A stretch of 31,065 nucleotides of DNA from a virus, in the IMG/VR virus record IMGVR_UViG_3300049855_000291, positions 1-31,065 of that record; one strand, 5' to 3'. Shown piece after piece: positions 8,865-17,030 of the stretch. Positions within the stretch are counted from its first letter, which is position 1; each line of letters opens with the position of its first letter. The translations under genes were made by a program, and so were the position numbers. Below the pieces are notes generated by a model. That model did no database searches. It was not told the origin of the DNA and saw only the letters and a program-made list of their open reading frames with translations.

Positions 8865-11800
8865 TATCTAGACACCCTTTCGGCGTATGCCCTAATGGCC
8901 CATGACTGTGCTTGAAGGTTAAGGCTCTCACCCGCCTCAACGTGCTCGATCACAGTCTGCATATAAGTGCTGCGTTGTTGTTGTAGTGGGATATAGATCC
9001 GGCATATGGGGGATGGTCCGGTCCCAATGGGCAGGTCAATCCCGTAAGACTGGCTAAAATAATCAAAGGCCCATGGGAAGTATCCCCAACCTGCATTCTG
9101 CCAAAGACCCTTCCATTCGATCTCGGTGCTTCCTAGAACCGTGTCCCCGATAAAGTAAAGAATCAGCCGCGACGCTTGGTCTGAGCGAAAATGCAGCTGG
9201 GTTTGTGCATATTGCTTCGATCTCCCTACGAGTCCCGCATGGAAGGGAGCGGTCCTGATCATGGACCGGATCCGACCATACAGAATGGGCTGGTTACCTG
9301 CCTCAAGAGTGGTCTGGTTTAGGAGAGCGCACAAATAAGTGTTGGGAGCCGTTAAAATGGGGGTTGTTGTAATTCGGTTAATCGTATTGTTGAGAACTAA
9401 AATGTCCCCTGGCTCGGGGGATGCTGTCGTGATCGAGATAATCACAGACTTGAGATCAGACCCCACTGACAGGACTGTCGTCGGGTAGTTTTGGTCCGCA
9501 AAATCAAGCCTGGTCTGCTTATTGCGCTCCTTCAGGATGTCGTTAAAGAGATCGACAAGGTAAAGGGTGTCAGAAGGTCCGACTGTCCCAGCTACAAACA
9601 GTTTGTCCCAGGTCGTCCACTCGTCGGTCTGCAAATTGTAGACATGGCATATCGATAGTGCCTGGTCATTCGGCCTAGTGCAGGTCAAAAGGTAAAGGCG
9701 CTCTGACTCGTAGGCGAGTCCATGAGCAAGGCTCTCGGCTCGGCCTAAGATAGGCCTAATATCCTCCTCAATTTTCCGACTGATGATATTGACTGCGGTC
9801 TCGCTGATCAGGACGACTCCGACGTTGCTCAACATCGCGACTTGGTTGTTGACCACGGCTACAGAGTCCGGAGCGACACACAAAACTGTCGAATCTAGGA
9901 TGGTCACGACAAAGTTATTAGGGTCGTCACCGGAAAGCCTAAAAACCCCGTCTCTTTTGATGATAATGAGGGAGTCTCTGAGTGCCGCAATCCGTTGGAT
10001 CGGCTCGTTTTCACTCCCCACGGGCAAAAATTGGATGGTCGGGACCGCTTCAGGCTCCGACACCTTTGAGACATAGAGGTTATGCCGGTCTGTGGTCGAA
10101 TTGCTGACCACGTCCCCGTAGGTCACGGCTAAAACAGGCTCAAATCCCGCTCCCGCTCCGCTACTCGACGACCTGACAGCGATCGAGCTAGGAAAATTTC
10201 TTGCGAAAATACCAAACTGACCTGGGACTTCCGTAAAGTCTGAAAGGTAACGCCCGTAACAGAGTCCACCGTTGCGTCTTGAGATCGCTTTGACGAGTCC
10301 CTGCGCGGTCTCTGCTAGCTGGACGGCTACGGACGAGCTCGTTTTGTTGAGTTTAAAGATGGGATTGGTCCCGTTGCTTACTCCCTCAAACCAAAGGGCT
10401 GTAGGAGTGCCAGAACCCGTCAGGGTGACGTTGAAATTTGCTCCCGCGACTCCAGACACTATCCCACTCTGATTCGCATAGGACCCGCCTGTGAAGTTTG
10501 AGACGTAGATCACGTCCCCGTTGGAAAAACCGTGTCCCGTGTAGGTGATTGTCAGGGTGCCGGCTCCCGCGATCACGTTGCTGTAAGCGAGGGTGTTGGC
10601 GACTCCCTCTCTCGCGACATAGGTCTCCTCGAAGGTCGCACCATCGATGATCCTGATAATGAATTGGTCACCGGCAGTGATCACGGTCGCGTCAACCACG
10701 CTTAAATCAAGGAAGGCCCTGGTTGTCACGTCTGCATAAAATGCATAGTTTTTGAATAAAGCTAGGTCATTTGCCTTTGGGGGGCGAGCGTTGGCTTGAA
10801 ATTCCCCTTCTTGGGTGTTTTCGTTTGTGTAGAGCTCGGCTCCCAGCAAAAGACTCGGCATCGTGTCTTGGTAGAATAGAATATTCGACGAGATCTCAGC
10901 TGCAGTCAGGGTCCTTTGGGTCGCCAGCCGATAGTCACCAAAAACCGCTCCCGCTATATCGTACAGTCCGCTTCGGTATATCTGCACAAACCAGCCTTGG
11001 GTCGTGGATGCACACTCCTCGGGGACTGATACTTCGAGGAGGGTCGCTTCGGCCCTGCCATACTTGATCGTCCCCGACGTGGGATCGCCCGACGTGACTG
11101 TGTAGGTAAATGCCGTGGGAGTCGTGACTGTGATCACAAAGGTCCCATTGGCGTTCGCATCGACCGCGTCACTCAGCACCAAGTATTGACCCGTCAGGAG
11201 TCCGTGATTGAGTGACGTGGTCACGGTCACGGTCCATGGACCGGCACCTGAGGACGTATAGCTTGCCGATATTTTTGGGTTGGTCAGGGTCGCGACATCG
11301 CCAGGAGCGCCAAGGATCAGGTTGTCATTTGCATCTTTTCGGCCAAAGACCACGCGATATCCCACGACCTTATCAGCTTCAAACCAGCTGGCAGGGACTC
11401 CGGGGATAAACTGCGCTGAGGAATCTTGTCCCGAGGGACTTCCTACGGACTGGACCAAACTGTTATAAGCAGTGAGTTTTAAGACTCCGTTGTCTGTCGT
11501 GACATAAATGTTTTCACTCGCGGCCATGACTCGGGGGATCCGCGTCCCAGTGATCGACCAGGACACCCCAGTCTCAGCTGTCAGGTTGGTCTCGGCTCCG
11601 GTCTCATTCGGTGACACCCCACTGTCGGTATAATAACTGGCCTTCGTGTCGTACAAACTGACAAGCCGGTCCTCGTATTTGACCAGGGCTTTGAGGGTCC
11701 CCGTAACAGGGACAAAGTAGTCATAAAAGCCGCGTCTTTTGGAGATAATAAAGTCACGACCCACTGTAACATTTTCAGCGACTTCGAGCGCACCATCGGG

Positions 11801-11869
11801 CACCTCAAAACTGTTACGTTGAGCATACCGTCCCCTAAATTGTCTAATCTCAGGATAGCTGTAGCTCAT
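8864..11869 (-). CDS. Tail nozzle / tail tubular protein B-like
   Basis: The frame is open from a TTG at 11884, but ATG 11869 is chosen because it overlaps the adaptor stop as ATGA and has AGGA upstream. This gives 1001 residues starting MSYSYPEIRQFRGRY. The N-terminus (EIRQFRGRYAQRNSFEVPDG, then TVGRDFIISKRRGFYDYF) matches the opening of podovirus nozzle proteins, where a beta-propeller begins with a short 'v..N.t.....isKR.G' strand. The rest is long, beta-rich and Thr/Ser/Gly-rich with repeated LYLV and YVSKV-like strands, as expected for a gp12-type nozzle. This protein would form the hexameric tip below the adaptor and control DNA exit. A P22 gp10-like stabilising protein is the other close possibility. 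Confidence 0.8.
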   Translation of the reverse strand: MSYSYPEIRQFRGRYAQRNSFEVPDGALEVAENVTVGRDFIISKRRGFYDYFVPVTGTLKALVKYEDRLVSLYDTKASYYTDSGVSPNETGAETNLTAETGVSWSITGTRIPRVMAASENIYVTTDNGVLKLTAYNSLVQSVGSPSGQDSSAQFIPGVPASWFEADKVVGYRVVFGRKDANDNLILGAPGDVATLTNPKISASYTSSGAGPWTVTVTTSLNHGLLTGQYLVLSDAVDANANGTFVITVTTPTAFTYTVTSGDPTSGTIKYGRAEATLLEVSVPEECASTTQGWFVQIYRSGLYDIAGAVFGDYRLATQRTLTAAEISSNILFYQDTMPSLLLGAELYTNENTQEGEFQANARPPKANDLALFKNYAFYADVTTRAFLDLSVVDATVITAGDQFIIRIIDGATFEETYVAREGVANTLAYSNVIAGAGTLTITYTGHGFSNGDVIYVSNFTGGSYANQSGIVSGVAGANFNVTLTGSGTPTALWFEGVSNGTNPIFKLNKTSSSVAVQLAETAQGLVKAISRRNGGLCYGRYLSDFTEVPGQFGIFARNFPSSIAVRSSSSGAGAGFEPVLAVTYGDVVSNSTTDRHNLYVSKVSEPEAVPTIQFLPVGSENEPIQRIAALRDSLIIIKRDGVFRLSGDDPNNFVVTILDSTVLCVAPDSVAVVNNQVAMLSNVGVVLISETAVNIISRKIEEDIRPILGRAESLAHGLAYESERLYLLTCTRPNDQALSICHVYNLQTDEWTTWDKLFVAGTVGPSDTLYLVDLFNDILKERNKQTRLDFADQNYPTTVLSVGSDLKSVIISITTASPEPGDILVLNNTINRITTTPILTAPNTYLCALLNQTTLEAGNQPILYGRIRSMIRTAPFHAGLVGRSKQYAQTQLHFRSDQASRLILYFIGDTVLGSTEIEWKGLWQNAGWGYFPWAFDYFSQSYGIDLPIGTGPSPICRIYIPLQQQRSTYMQTVIEHVEAGESLNLQAQSWAIRAYAERVSR

Positions 11870-12816
11870 GGGGGTCCTAACCAACGTCTTTGGCTAAATT
11901 TGTTTCCGCGCACAAGAGACCTGCGGTTGATCACGATTACAGGCTCACCATCGATCCTTGGGGACATCAGTGATTTGAAGTCCTTTTCCTCGGCAGGAAT
12001 ATCGACTTTCATTATTTGATTAGCAGCGTCATAATCTCCAATCGCTTGAAGGATGCGGTAGCAAATATGAGAGCGCAGTAGACCAATGCACTCGTTAGGA
12101 AGGCTATTGCAAACAGGGCTATAACCTTGCGGACATACATAATCACCTACGCTCAAGTTTGAGGGGACTTGTCCCGCAGTAAAACTAACGGTATTTCCTG
12201 CGACACTCAGCGCTGTTCGGTCAAACTCCAAAACCGAGGAGCCTGACTTCTTTTTCACAAAGTCTACGTCAGTGCCGTTCGTTAAAAACGAAGGAATGGA
12301 GGCTAGTGTGACTTGGTCAAATCCCGCAACATCATACACAACACCCGTGACTACGCCAGCATCACCCTCGACCATCAGCTTCGACGGGGGGAGCCTCCAA
12401 AAAACTCTTAACTCCATTCCGGTCGTGTTGTCAGGGACTTTAGGGACTAGGCAAATCTGGTCGCCTCGGAAGTAAAACCCGACGATGCTAGTTGAGATTA
12501 TAAAACTGTTTATGTCCTCTAATGCAATCAGCGGGAGACTACGGTTATTCTGCAGCGAATCAAAAAGCACTAGATCCCGTACTCCACGTGCAGCGGCCCG
12601 GTAGGGGATATCGTAGAGGGTTTGTCCACCCACGATAGGGATCGAATCCTGACGCACGAAAAAGTCGGTGTCAAAACTCTCGATCAGCGAGACGATCCGA
12701 CTCGATATAATCTCGTCAGCAATCTGCAGCATGTCGGCATCAGTCAAAAGCGGTTGGCTTGCTGGCACACTGACCGCTCGCTTCACGACTTTTAATAGAT
12801 CCGTACTAGATATCAT
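11866..12816 (-). CDS. Head-tail adaptor (gp11-like) protein
   Basis: This encodes 316 residues, joined at both ends by ATGA overlaps (12813-12816 upstream, 11866-11869 downstream), so the adaptor-nozzle pair is translationally coupled. The N-terminal half is helical (TDADMLQIADEIISSRIVSL) and then has strands including LYDIPYRAAARGVRDLVLFD. The C-terminal half has a helix with LPNECIGLLRSHICYRILQA and ends with strand VIVINRRSLVRG and a basic tail. That helix, strand, helix pattern and place directly before the nozzle are those of podovirus adaptor proteins, which dock as a ring of twelve on the portal. In this phage the portal itself is encoded later, after the nozzle. Confidence 0.75.
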   Translation of the reverse strand: MISSTDLLKVVKRAVSVPASQPLLTDADMLQIADEIISSRIVSLIESFDTDFFVRQDSIPIVGGQTLYDIPYRAAARGVRDLVLFDSLQNNRSLPLIALEDINSFIISTSIVGFYFRGDQICLVPKVPDNTTGMELRVFWRLPPSKLMVEGDAGVVTGVVYDVAGFDQVTLASIPSFLTNGTDVDFVKKKSGSSVLEFDRTALSVAGNTVSFTAGQVPSNLSVGDYVCPQGYSPVCNSLPNECIGLLRSHICYRILQAIGDYDAANQIMKVDIPAEEKDFKSLMSPRIDGEPVIVINRRSLVRGNKFSQRRWLGPP

Positions 12817-13157
12817 TTGTCACCGAATTTGTACGATGGTTTTTTAGTCTCTACTGCCATAACAATTCCCTTGGTCCTGCCAGCTTTAGCTGGGGATTTA
12901 CGGGTCTGCTTCATGAATTTAGACATGGTCTGCTTAAGGTCCTCACCTTCAGGCTCCATGGCATTTTCCTCCTCCTCCGTAATCCCGCCAGCATGCTCCT
13001 CTGCCTCCTCCTCAGGAGTCTCAGAGGCTTCGTGGAGGGCTTGGGTTGGGTCAACTGATTCGTCACCCTCGCCTTTTGCTTCCATTTCAAACATCGCCTG
13101 GATCAAGGCTTTGAGAGCCTCCATTTTCTTGTCTTTGACCATGCTTCCCATATGCAT
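12813..13157 (-). CDS. Small acidic protein of the head-tail operon, unknown
   Basis: This encodes 114 residues from ATG 13157; AGGA seven bases upstream favours it over the in-frame ATGs at 13151 and 13142. The N-terminus is an amphipathic helix (KMEALKALIQAMFEME). Residues about 30-70 are very acidic and Glu-rich (TPEEEAEEHAGGITEEEE), and the C-terminus turns basic (KQTRKSPAKAGRTKG). Such acidic-middle, basic-end small proteins often act as assembly aids, but no family is recognised. It is flanked by a conserved-looking 77-residue gene and the adaptor and overlaps the adaptor by ATGA, so it is probably made with the head-tail parts. The function remains unknown. Confidence 0.7.
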   Translation of the reverse strand: MHMGSMVKDKKMEALKALIQAMFEMEAKGEGDESVDPTQALHEASETPEEEAEEHAGGITEEEENAMEPEGEDLKQTMSKFMKQTRKSPAKAGRTKGIVMAVETKKPSYKFGDK

Positions 13158-13161
13158 TTTT

Positions 13162-13395
13162 TTATCCTACCGCTAAAGGTATGGTTGTCCCGCTCTTTAT
13201 TTCAGCGTCCTTTTTTACTGCTAAAACCCAATCTTGCCCTAAATATACTTCACAATCTAACCACTTCTTAATCTCTCTTACACACCCACCCTCTAAATAC
13301 AAAATCATTTTGTTTTGTTCAGGCTCATATCTATGACCTATAACTTTTTGCTTTTGCCATAAAAACCCTCTTTTCCACTTAAAAACATACGACAT
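13162..13395 (-). CDS. Small conserved-looking phage protein, unknown
   Basis: This encodes 77 residues starting at the ATG that overlaps the tail-fibre stop (TAATG at 13395); no strong ribosome site is visible, so coupling is likely. The sequence has KWKRGFLWQKQKVIGHRYEP, then an MILYLEGGCVREIKKW strand-turn-strand and a QDWVLAVKKDAEIKSG segment, giving a compact mostly-beta fold. Proteins with this K-W-K-R...G-H...L..G..R.I..W pattern are common next to phage structural genes, but I know of no assigned role. AT content is higher here than in the flanking genes. A small virion-associated or assembly factor is a guess from place only. Confidence 0.7.
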   Translation of the reverse strand: MSYVFKWKRGFLWQKQKVIGHRYEPEQNKMILYLEGGCVREIKKWLDCEVYLGQDWVLAVKKDAEIKSGTTIPLAVG

Positions 13396-15083
13396 TAATT
13401 AGCTCGCATTAAATACACTGCGTTTATATATGTAGGTAAAATACTAAAAGAAGTTAAAGAGCCGTTTGTATAATTGACTGTTACCGAGTGAGTATGAGAC
13501 GCCTCAGCTGCAGTATTACCTGAGATAGTTTGAGCCGCTGCAGTTCCCGAGAGACTGTGAGTGTGATCTCCTACACCGTCAGTGCTATTGCTACTCGGAT
13601 TGATACCAGGGTCACCCGTATTTGAGATAAAAAAACCACCGGCAGAGTTAGTCCTTGTTTGGATGGTATGGCTATGACCACCCGCGCCAAGCGCTGTTCC
13701 AGAGATAGAACTAGTGCTGTTACTCAAACCAGAGGCACCATGGCTGTGAGAACTACCGGCACCTGAAGTCCCCGAGGAGGTTAAAGAAGGAATATTTGCA
13801 GCTGCAAGTGTGACCGACGAAGCACCGCTTATGGTATTGCTTGAAGTCGAATTTCCACGGAGAAAAGCGTTGTTATTGATGTTGGGGACAACCTGGCCCG
13901 ACATGGCTCCACTTGCTAAAGTTTGCCCTTGGCATAAAACAAAACCATTGGTGTCTGGATTTGTCGTGGCCACTGTACTGTATGCGCCCGTCAAATGCGG
14001 GAATGTTGCGATCACTGAGCCTAAAGGCAAAAGTCCGACTGCGCTCCATGTCGGTGCCGCTACACCATTGGTGCGTAAAACCTGACCACTGGTCCCAGCT
14101 GCAAGTCGGACCGCAGCACCTCCAGTGTCCCCGTAGATAATATCGCCCTGAGTGGTCATTGGGTTGGTTAAAGGACTTGTCCAAGTCAAACCGGAAGCCT
14201 GTGCAGAATTCGCTGTCAAAACTGTCCCGTTCGCACCTACTGCGACGCGAACATCATCGGTGCCGTCGTTACTGACAAGGTCGCCTTTGGTCGTGAGCGG
14301 AGATAGCGCGTTAAAAGCCAATGTTGCTGTTATTTGCCCTGTGCCGCCTCGGTTGATCGGAAGGGTGTTGATTGTCCCACCATCAATAGGAAGTCCCGTT
14401 CCGCTAGTCAGGACTATGGCAGAGGGAGTCCCCAGGGCTGGGGTGACTAGCGTCGGGCTATTCGCAAACACCAAAGCGCCCGTCCCAGTCTCGTCGGTCA
14501 CTGCGCTGGCGAGGTTTGCACTGCTTGGAGTCCCAAGCCATGTTGCGACTCCAGCACCAAAAGACGATATCCCCGTCCCGCCTTTTGAGACTGGCAGGAT
14601 CCCCACAAAGTCTGCAGGAGTGACTTGTCCAGGAGCGATGAATGGGCCAAAGGTATCCCAGTTGGTCCCGGTAAATACTAAGACGACACCCGTATAATTG
14701 GACGATAAAACAAGGCTTGCAGCGCCTTTTATTGTCTCAGCACCGTTCGGTGTAATGGTTATGTTATTGGTCCCGGCATCGCCTTTTCCATCGACGATGA
14801 TAAAGACCTGCTTTGCGGCACCCGCGGGAAGGTTGATAGCCACGGCTCCGGCTACTGTCAGGTTGGACACCACCACGCAGTCTGTCGTAGCGCTGACTGT
14901 CACGGGACTTGTGACCGCGACTCTGGCCGCAAACTTCTGGAAGCTAGTCCCTTGGGCACTATCAGCGAGTGCTTGAAGGAAGCTAGATAGCTGGGTCCAG
15001 TTGAGCTCGTTATTGAGAGGAATATTGTAACTGGTTACGACGGGGTTAGTTCCACCACTCGGCCATTGTTTTGAAATTGGCAT
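13395..15083 (-). CDS. Tail fibre with collar-like domain and HxH C-terminal region
   Basis: This encodes 562 residues, with AGGAG nine bases upstream of ATG 15083. An N-terminal attachment part (residues 1-150) is followed by SKGGTG (166-171) and NRGGTG (244-249) fibre repeats. Two ~42-residue modules follow (about 262-304 and 308-350; TTKGDLVSND and TTQGDIIYGD). A tail-collar-like domain spans about 352-412 (LPLGSVIAT, then FVLCQGQTL and NNNAFLRG). The C-terminal part carries four HxH pairs (446/448, 470/472, 507/509, 530/532) and ends LPTYINAVYLMRAN. In T4 long fibres similar HxH pairs coordinate metal ions along a trimeric needle. The protein therefore probably recognises the host surface as a trimer. 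It lies directly after an intrinsic terminator that follows the capsid gene. Confidence 0.85.
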   Translation of the reverse strand: MPISKQWPSGGTNPVVTSYNIPLNNELNWTQLSSFLQALADSAQGTSFQKFAARVAVTSPVTVSATTDCVVVSNLTVAGAVAINLPAGAAKQVFIIVDGKGDAGTNNITITPNGAETIKGAASLVLSSNYTGVVLVFTGTNWDTFGPFIAPGQVTPADFVGILPVSKGGTGISSFGAGVATWLGTPSSANLASAVTDETGTGALVFANSPTLVTPALGTPSAIVLTSGTGLPIDGGTINTLPINRGGTGQITATLAFNALSPLTTKGDLVSNDGTDDVRVAVGANGTVLTANSAQASGLTWTSPLTNPMTTQGDIIYGDTGGAAVRLAAGTSGQVLRTNGVAAPTWSAVGLLPLGSVIATFPHLTGAYSTVATTNPDTNGFVLCQGQTLASGAMSGQVVPNINNNAFLRGNSTSSNTISGASSVTLAAANIPSLTSSGTSGAGSSHSHGASGLSNSTSSISGTALGAGGHSHTIQTRTNSAGGFFISNTGDPGINPSSNSTDGVGDHTHSLSGTAAAQTISGNTAAEASHTHSVTVNYTNGSLTSFSILPTYINAVYLMRAN

Positions 15084-15097
15084 TCAAATCTCCTGAA

Positions 15098-15146
15098 AAA
15101 AAGAGCCGAACCTCCCCTGTAGCGGAATCTACAAGGGAGGCTCGGC
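15098..15146 (-). terminator. Intrinsic terminator after the major capsid gene, minus strand
   Basis: An 18-bp stem (15105-15122 with 15129-15146, six-base loop) is followed on the minus strand by UC and seven U residues (15098-15104). Read as minus-strand RNA both off-pairs become G-U wobbles; read as plus-strand RNA they are A-C mismatches. The structure is therefore built for leftward transcription. It sits 35 bp beyond the capsid stop and directly before the AGGAG ribosome site of the tail fibre, so it should favour capsid mRNA over downstream genes. Confidence 0.85.
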
Positions 15147-15180
15147 ATAGGGCCTTAGGCTTTACCCCCCCACACGTCGA

Positions 15181-16512
15181 TTAGCTTGCAGCTTCGTCGT
15201 TAATGTTATAGAAGTAAATTTGTTTAGCTGGCTCATGGTTGAAAAGATATTGGTCGGAGTACGAACGTATACAGTACCCGGCTTGGTTCTGAAGGGCGAA
15301 AATTATGTCTTGATTCATGCCTGGGACCTGGAAGGAAACTTCTGCGGATCCGGAGCGTGACCAAGAACTCGATTGCAAAGCCATGGCACGGCCTTCCTTC
15401 ATCATCCTATGCGGCCTAAAAGTAGCTTTCCCCGCTTGGGTATAAAAGGTAACAGATTCAAAGCCTTGCGTCGCTTCGCCAGACTTGTAGGAGCTATCGT
15501 AAACTCGCAAACCAGCTTCAGTGGATGCAATGGTCGCCCAGCTGCGTGGGTTTAACCACACGTCGAGATCACCTTCCAAGTTACCCTTGTTAACTGCGTC
15601 AGCTACAGCTTCCTGGAAGCGAGGCAAGGTAATTTTTTGATTACCGCAGTCATACTGGTTTGCAGACCAGAGAGAGTAAGTCGTGTTGTCGATTCCAAAG
15701 AGTGAACCGTTCCTGGTCAGGATATACTCAGCACCGAAGTAATCCTTGCCAGCGCCTTGCTGTCCTTCGAAGCAAATCCGCGAGGAGCCTACGGAAGCCG
15801 CAGCAATAGGAGTGAAGTCTACTTTCAGGATGCCGTACTTCGAATCCACGGCTACCAATTTACCTGCAGCTTGGACAACGCCAGCGGCAGATACTTGGTT
15901 AATCTTGACACCTTCAAAACCGAGCCACAATCCTGCAGCAAAGTCGCCTGGAGCAAACAAGATATATTTACCAGCTGCGTTGATCCCGTTGGTAAAGGTT
16001 AGGGATCCAAAACGGGTGTTGGGAAGGGTCCCAGTGCCGTTGGTAAAGGCGACTCCACGGTAGACTTGGGAGGCATATGAGACAGCGCCAAGGAGGTTGG
16101 GGCTTCGTCCATAAAGACGCAAAGATTCTTGCAATCTGTTATGACTGCGAAGGTTGTTTCTCACGATGAATTTGGTTGCATCGAAGAACGCTTTATCGCC
16201 ACCACCAGCGGATCGCGACATTACACCCCAAGGAATTACACTCGGGAGGACAGAAATAAATGGTGCTACTTCGGTCTGTTTTACGGTCCCAGCGGAAGCA
16301 GGGTTGAGCTCAAATGCATCACTTGAGTCAGAAAGCGTAAAGCCAACTTCATTAGTTAATACAACGGCTTCCACGTATTTCTCGCCCACCTTCTGCTTCT
16401 CGGAGAAGGGGATAAACTTACCGAGTGGTTGGTCCTCTGGGAGGAGGTTGGTCAACTCACCATAAACTCTTTTGAAGGTCTGTAAGACATCGGCATTACT
16501 TGTCTGAGACAT
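15181..16512 (-). CDS. Major capsid protein
   Basis: This encodes 443 residues; AGGGG lies about nine bases before ATG 16512 (MSQTSNADVLQTFKRVYGEL). The N-terminal arm is helical and leads into a KYVEAVVLTNEVGFTL strand. The middle has the glycine-rich SRSAGGGDKAFFDATKFIV stretch and the long helix of capsid subunits, followed by AVADAVNKGNLEGDLDVWLN-type spine-helix and strand features and a C-terminal strand ending in YFYNIND. Size, single copy, place after scaffold and decoration genes and the strong terminator right behind it all indicate the highly expressed coat protein, with an HK97-type fold by family knowledge. Codon use is cleaner (fewer rare-looking codons) than in the ejection genes, as expected for an abundant protein. 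The exact family is not named. Confidence 0.85.
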   Translation of the reverse strand: MSQTSNADVLQTFKRVYGELTNLLPEDQPLGKFIPFSEKQKVGEKYVEAVVLTNEVGFTLSDSSDAFELNPASAGTVKQTEVAPFISVLPSVIPWGVMSRSAGGGDKAFFDATKFIVRNNLRSHNRLQESLRLYGRSPNLLGAVSYASQVYRGVAFTNGTGTLPNTRFGSLTFTNGINAAGKYILFAPGDFAAGLWLGFEGVKINQVSAAGVVQAAGKLVAVDSKYGILKVDFTPIAAASVGSSRICFEGQQGAGKDYFGAEYILTRNGSLFGIDNTTYSLWSANQYDCGNQKITLPRFQEAVADAVNKGNLEGDLDVWLNPRSWATIASTEAGLRVYDSSYKSGEATQGFESVTFYTQAGKATFRPHRMMKEGRAMALQSSSWSRSGSAEVSFQVPGMNQDIIFALQNQAGYCIRSYSDQYLFNHEPAKQIYFYNINDEAAS

Positions 16513-16537
16513 TTATATTACCCCTATAATTTGTTTT

Positions 16538-17023
16538 TTATTTAGATTTGAAAAGGAATCGGACCGAGATAATCCCGCTGGTCAACGCATCAAGTCCGGT
16601 CATGACAAGGCGCACTGCAAGGTTACCGTTGGCACCCTTCGCGCACTGGTTTGTCAGAGAGGAGCTAGTCAGCGTAGCTACCGAAGGCAAGGACTTCTCA
16701 ACCCGAGTGGTCAGGTCGTCTACGTAAGCTTCGACTCCGTAGAGCTCGTCAGCCTGTCCACCGAAGTTACAGAGGCAAGCAAAGGCGTCGGTCCCCATCG
16801 CGGTCGCGTCAAACTGTGCGAGCAAAAACTCGTTTGTGGTCCCAAGAAAATCATCGATCACAGCTTGGGAAGCAAGTGCGTCGAAGGTTGTCAGGGTAGG
16901 GGTCCCTTGGGGGAGTTGACTCACGGTTTTAGCCGCAGTGATTTGAAATAAAAATTGGACGACATGCGGGTTGTTGCGTCCAATTTTGTCCTGCCAAAAA
17001 AATAGTCCTGGACTTGTAGCCAT
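16538..17023 (-). CDS. Putative capsid decoration / minor head protein
   Basis: This encodes 161 residues starting MATSPGLFFWQDKIGRNNPH, with GGGAG 11 bases upstream of ATG 17023. The sequence is mostly neutral with beta-prone stretches (HVVQFLFQIT, SGIISVRFLFKSK) around a helical middle (QAVIDDFLGTTNEFLLAQFD), and has three cysteines. It lies between scaffold and major capsid genes, where many phages encode a head-decoration, cement or head-vertex protein. No diagnostic motif is visible, so the call rests on place and on a compact, virion-like composition. A capsid chaperone is an alternative. Confidence 0.65.
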   Translation of the reverse strand: MATSPGLFFWQDKIGRNNPHVVQFLFQITAAKTVSQLPQGTPTLTTFDALASQAVIDDFLGTTNEFLLAQFDATAMGTDAFACLCNFGGQADELYGVEAYVDDLTTRVEKSLPSVATLTSSSLTNQCAKGANGNLAVRLVMTGLDALTSGIISVRFLFKSK

Positions 17024-17030
17024 GTTTTAA

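Noticed and set aside
12755-12780. Second sigma-54-like match (CTGGCACACTGACCGCTC, plus strand)
   Set aside because: It lies antisense inside the adaptor coding region and matches poorly at the -12 element.
12817-13176. A 119-residue plus-strand frame opposite the acidic small protein
   Set aside because: It mirrors Glu-rich codons as Ser/Leu-rich text. The minus-strand gene has ATGA coupling and AGGA.
14152-14697. A 181-residue plus-strand frame opposite the tail fibre
   Set aside because: It is antisense to a clearly coding tail-fibre gene with recognisable repeats. The Pro/Val-rich text mirrors the Gly/Thr codons of the real gene.
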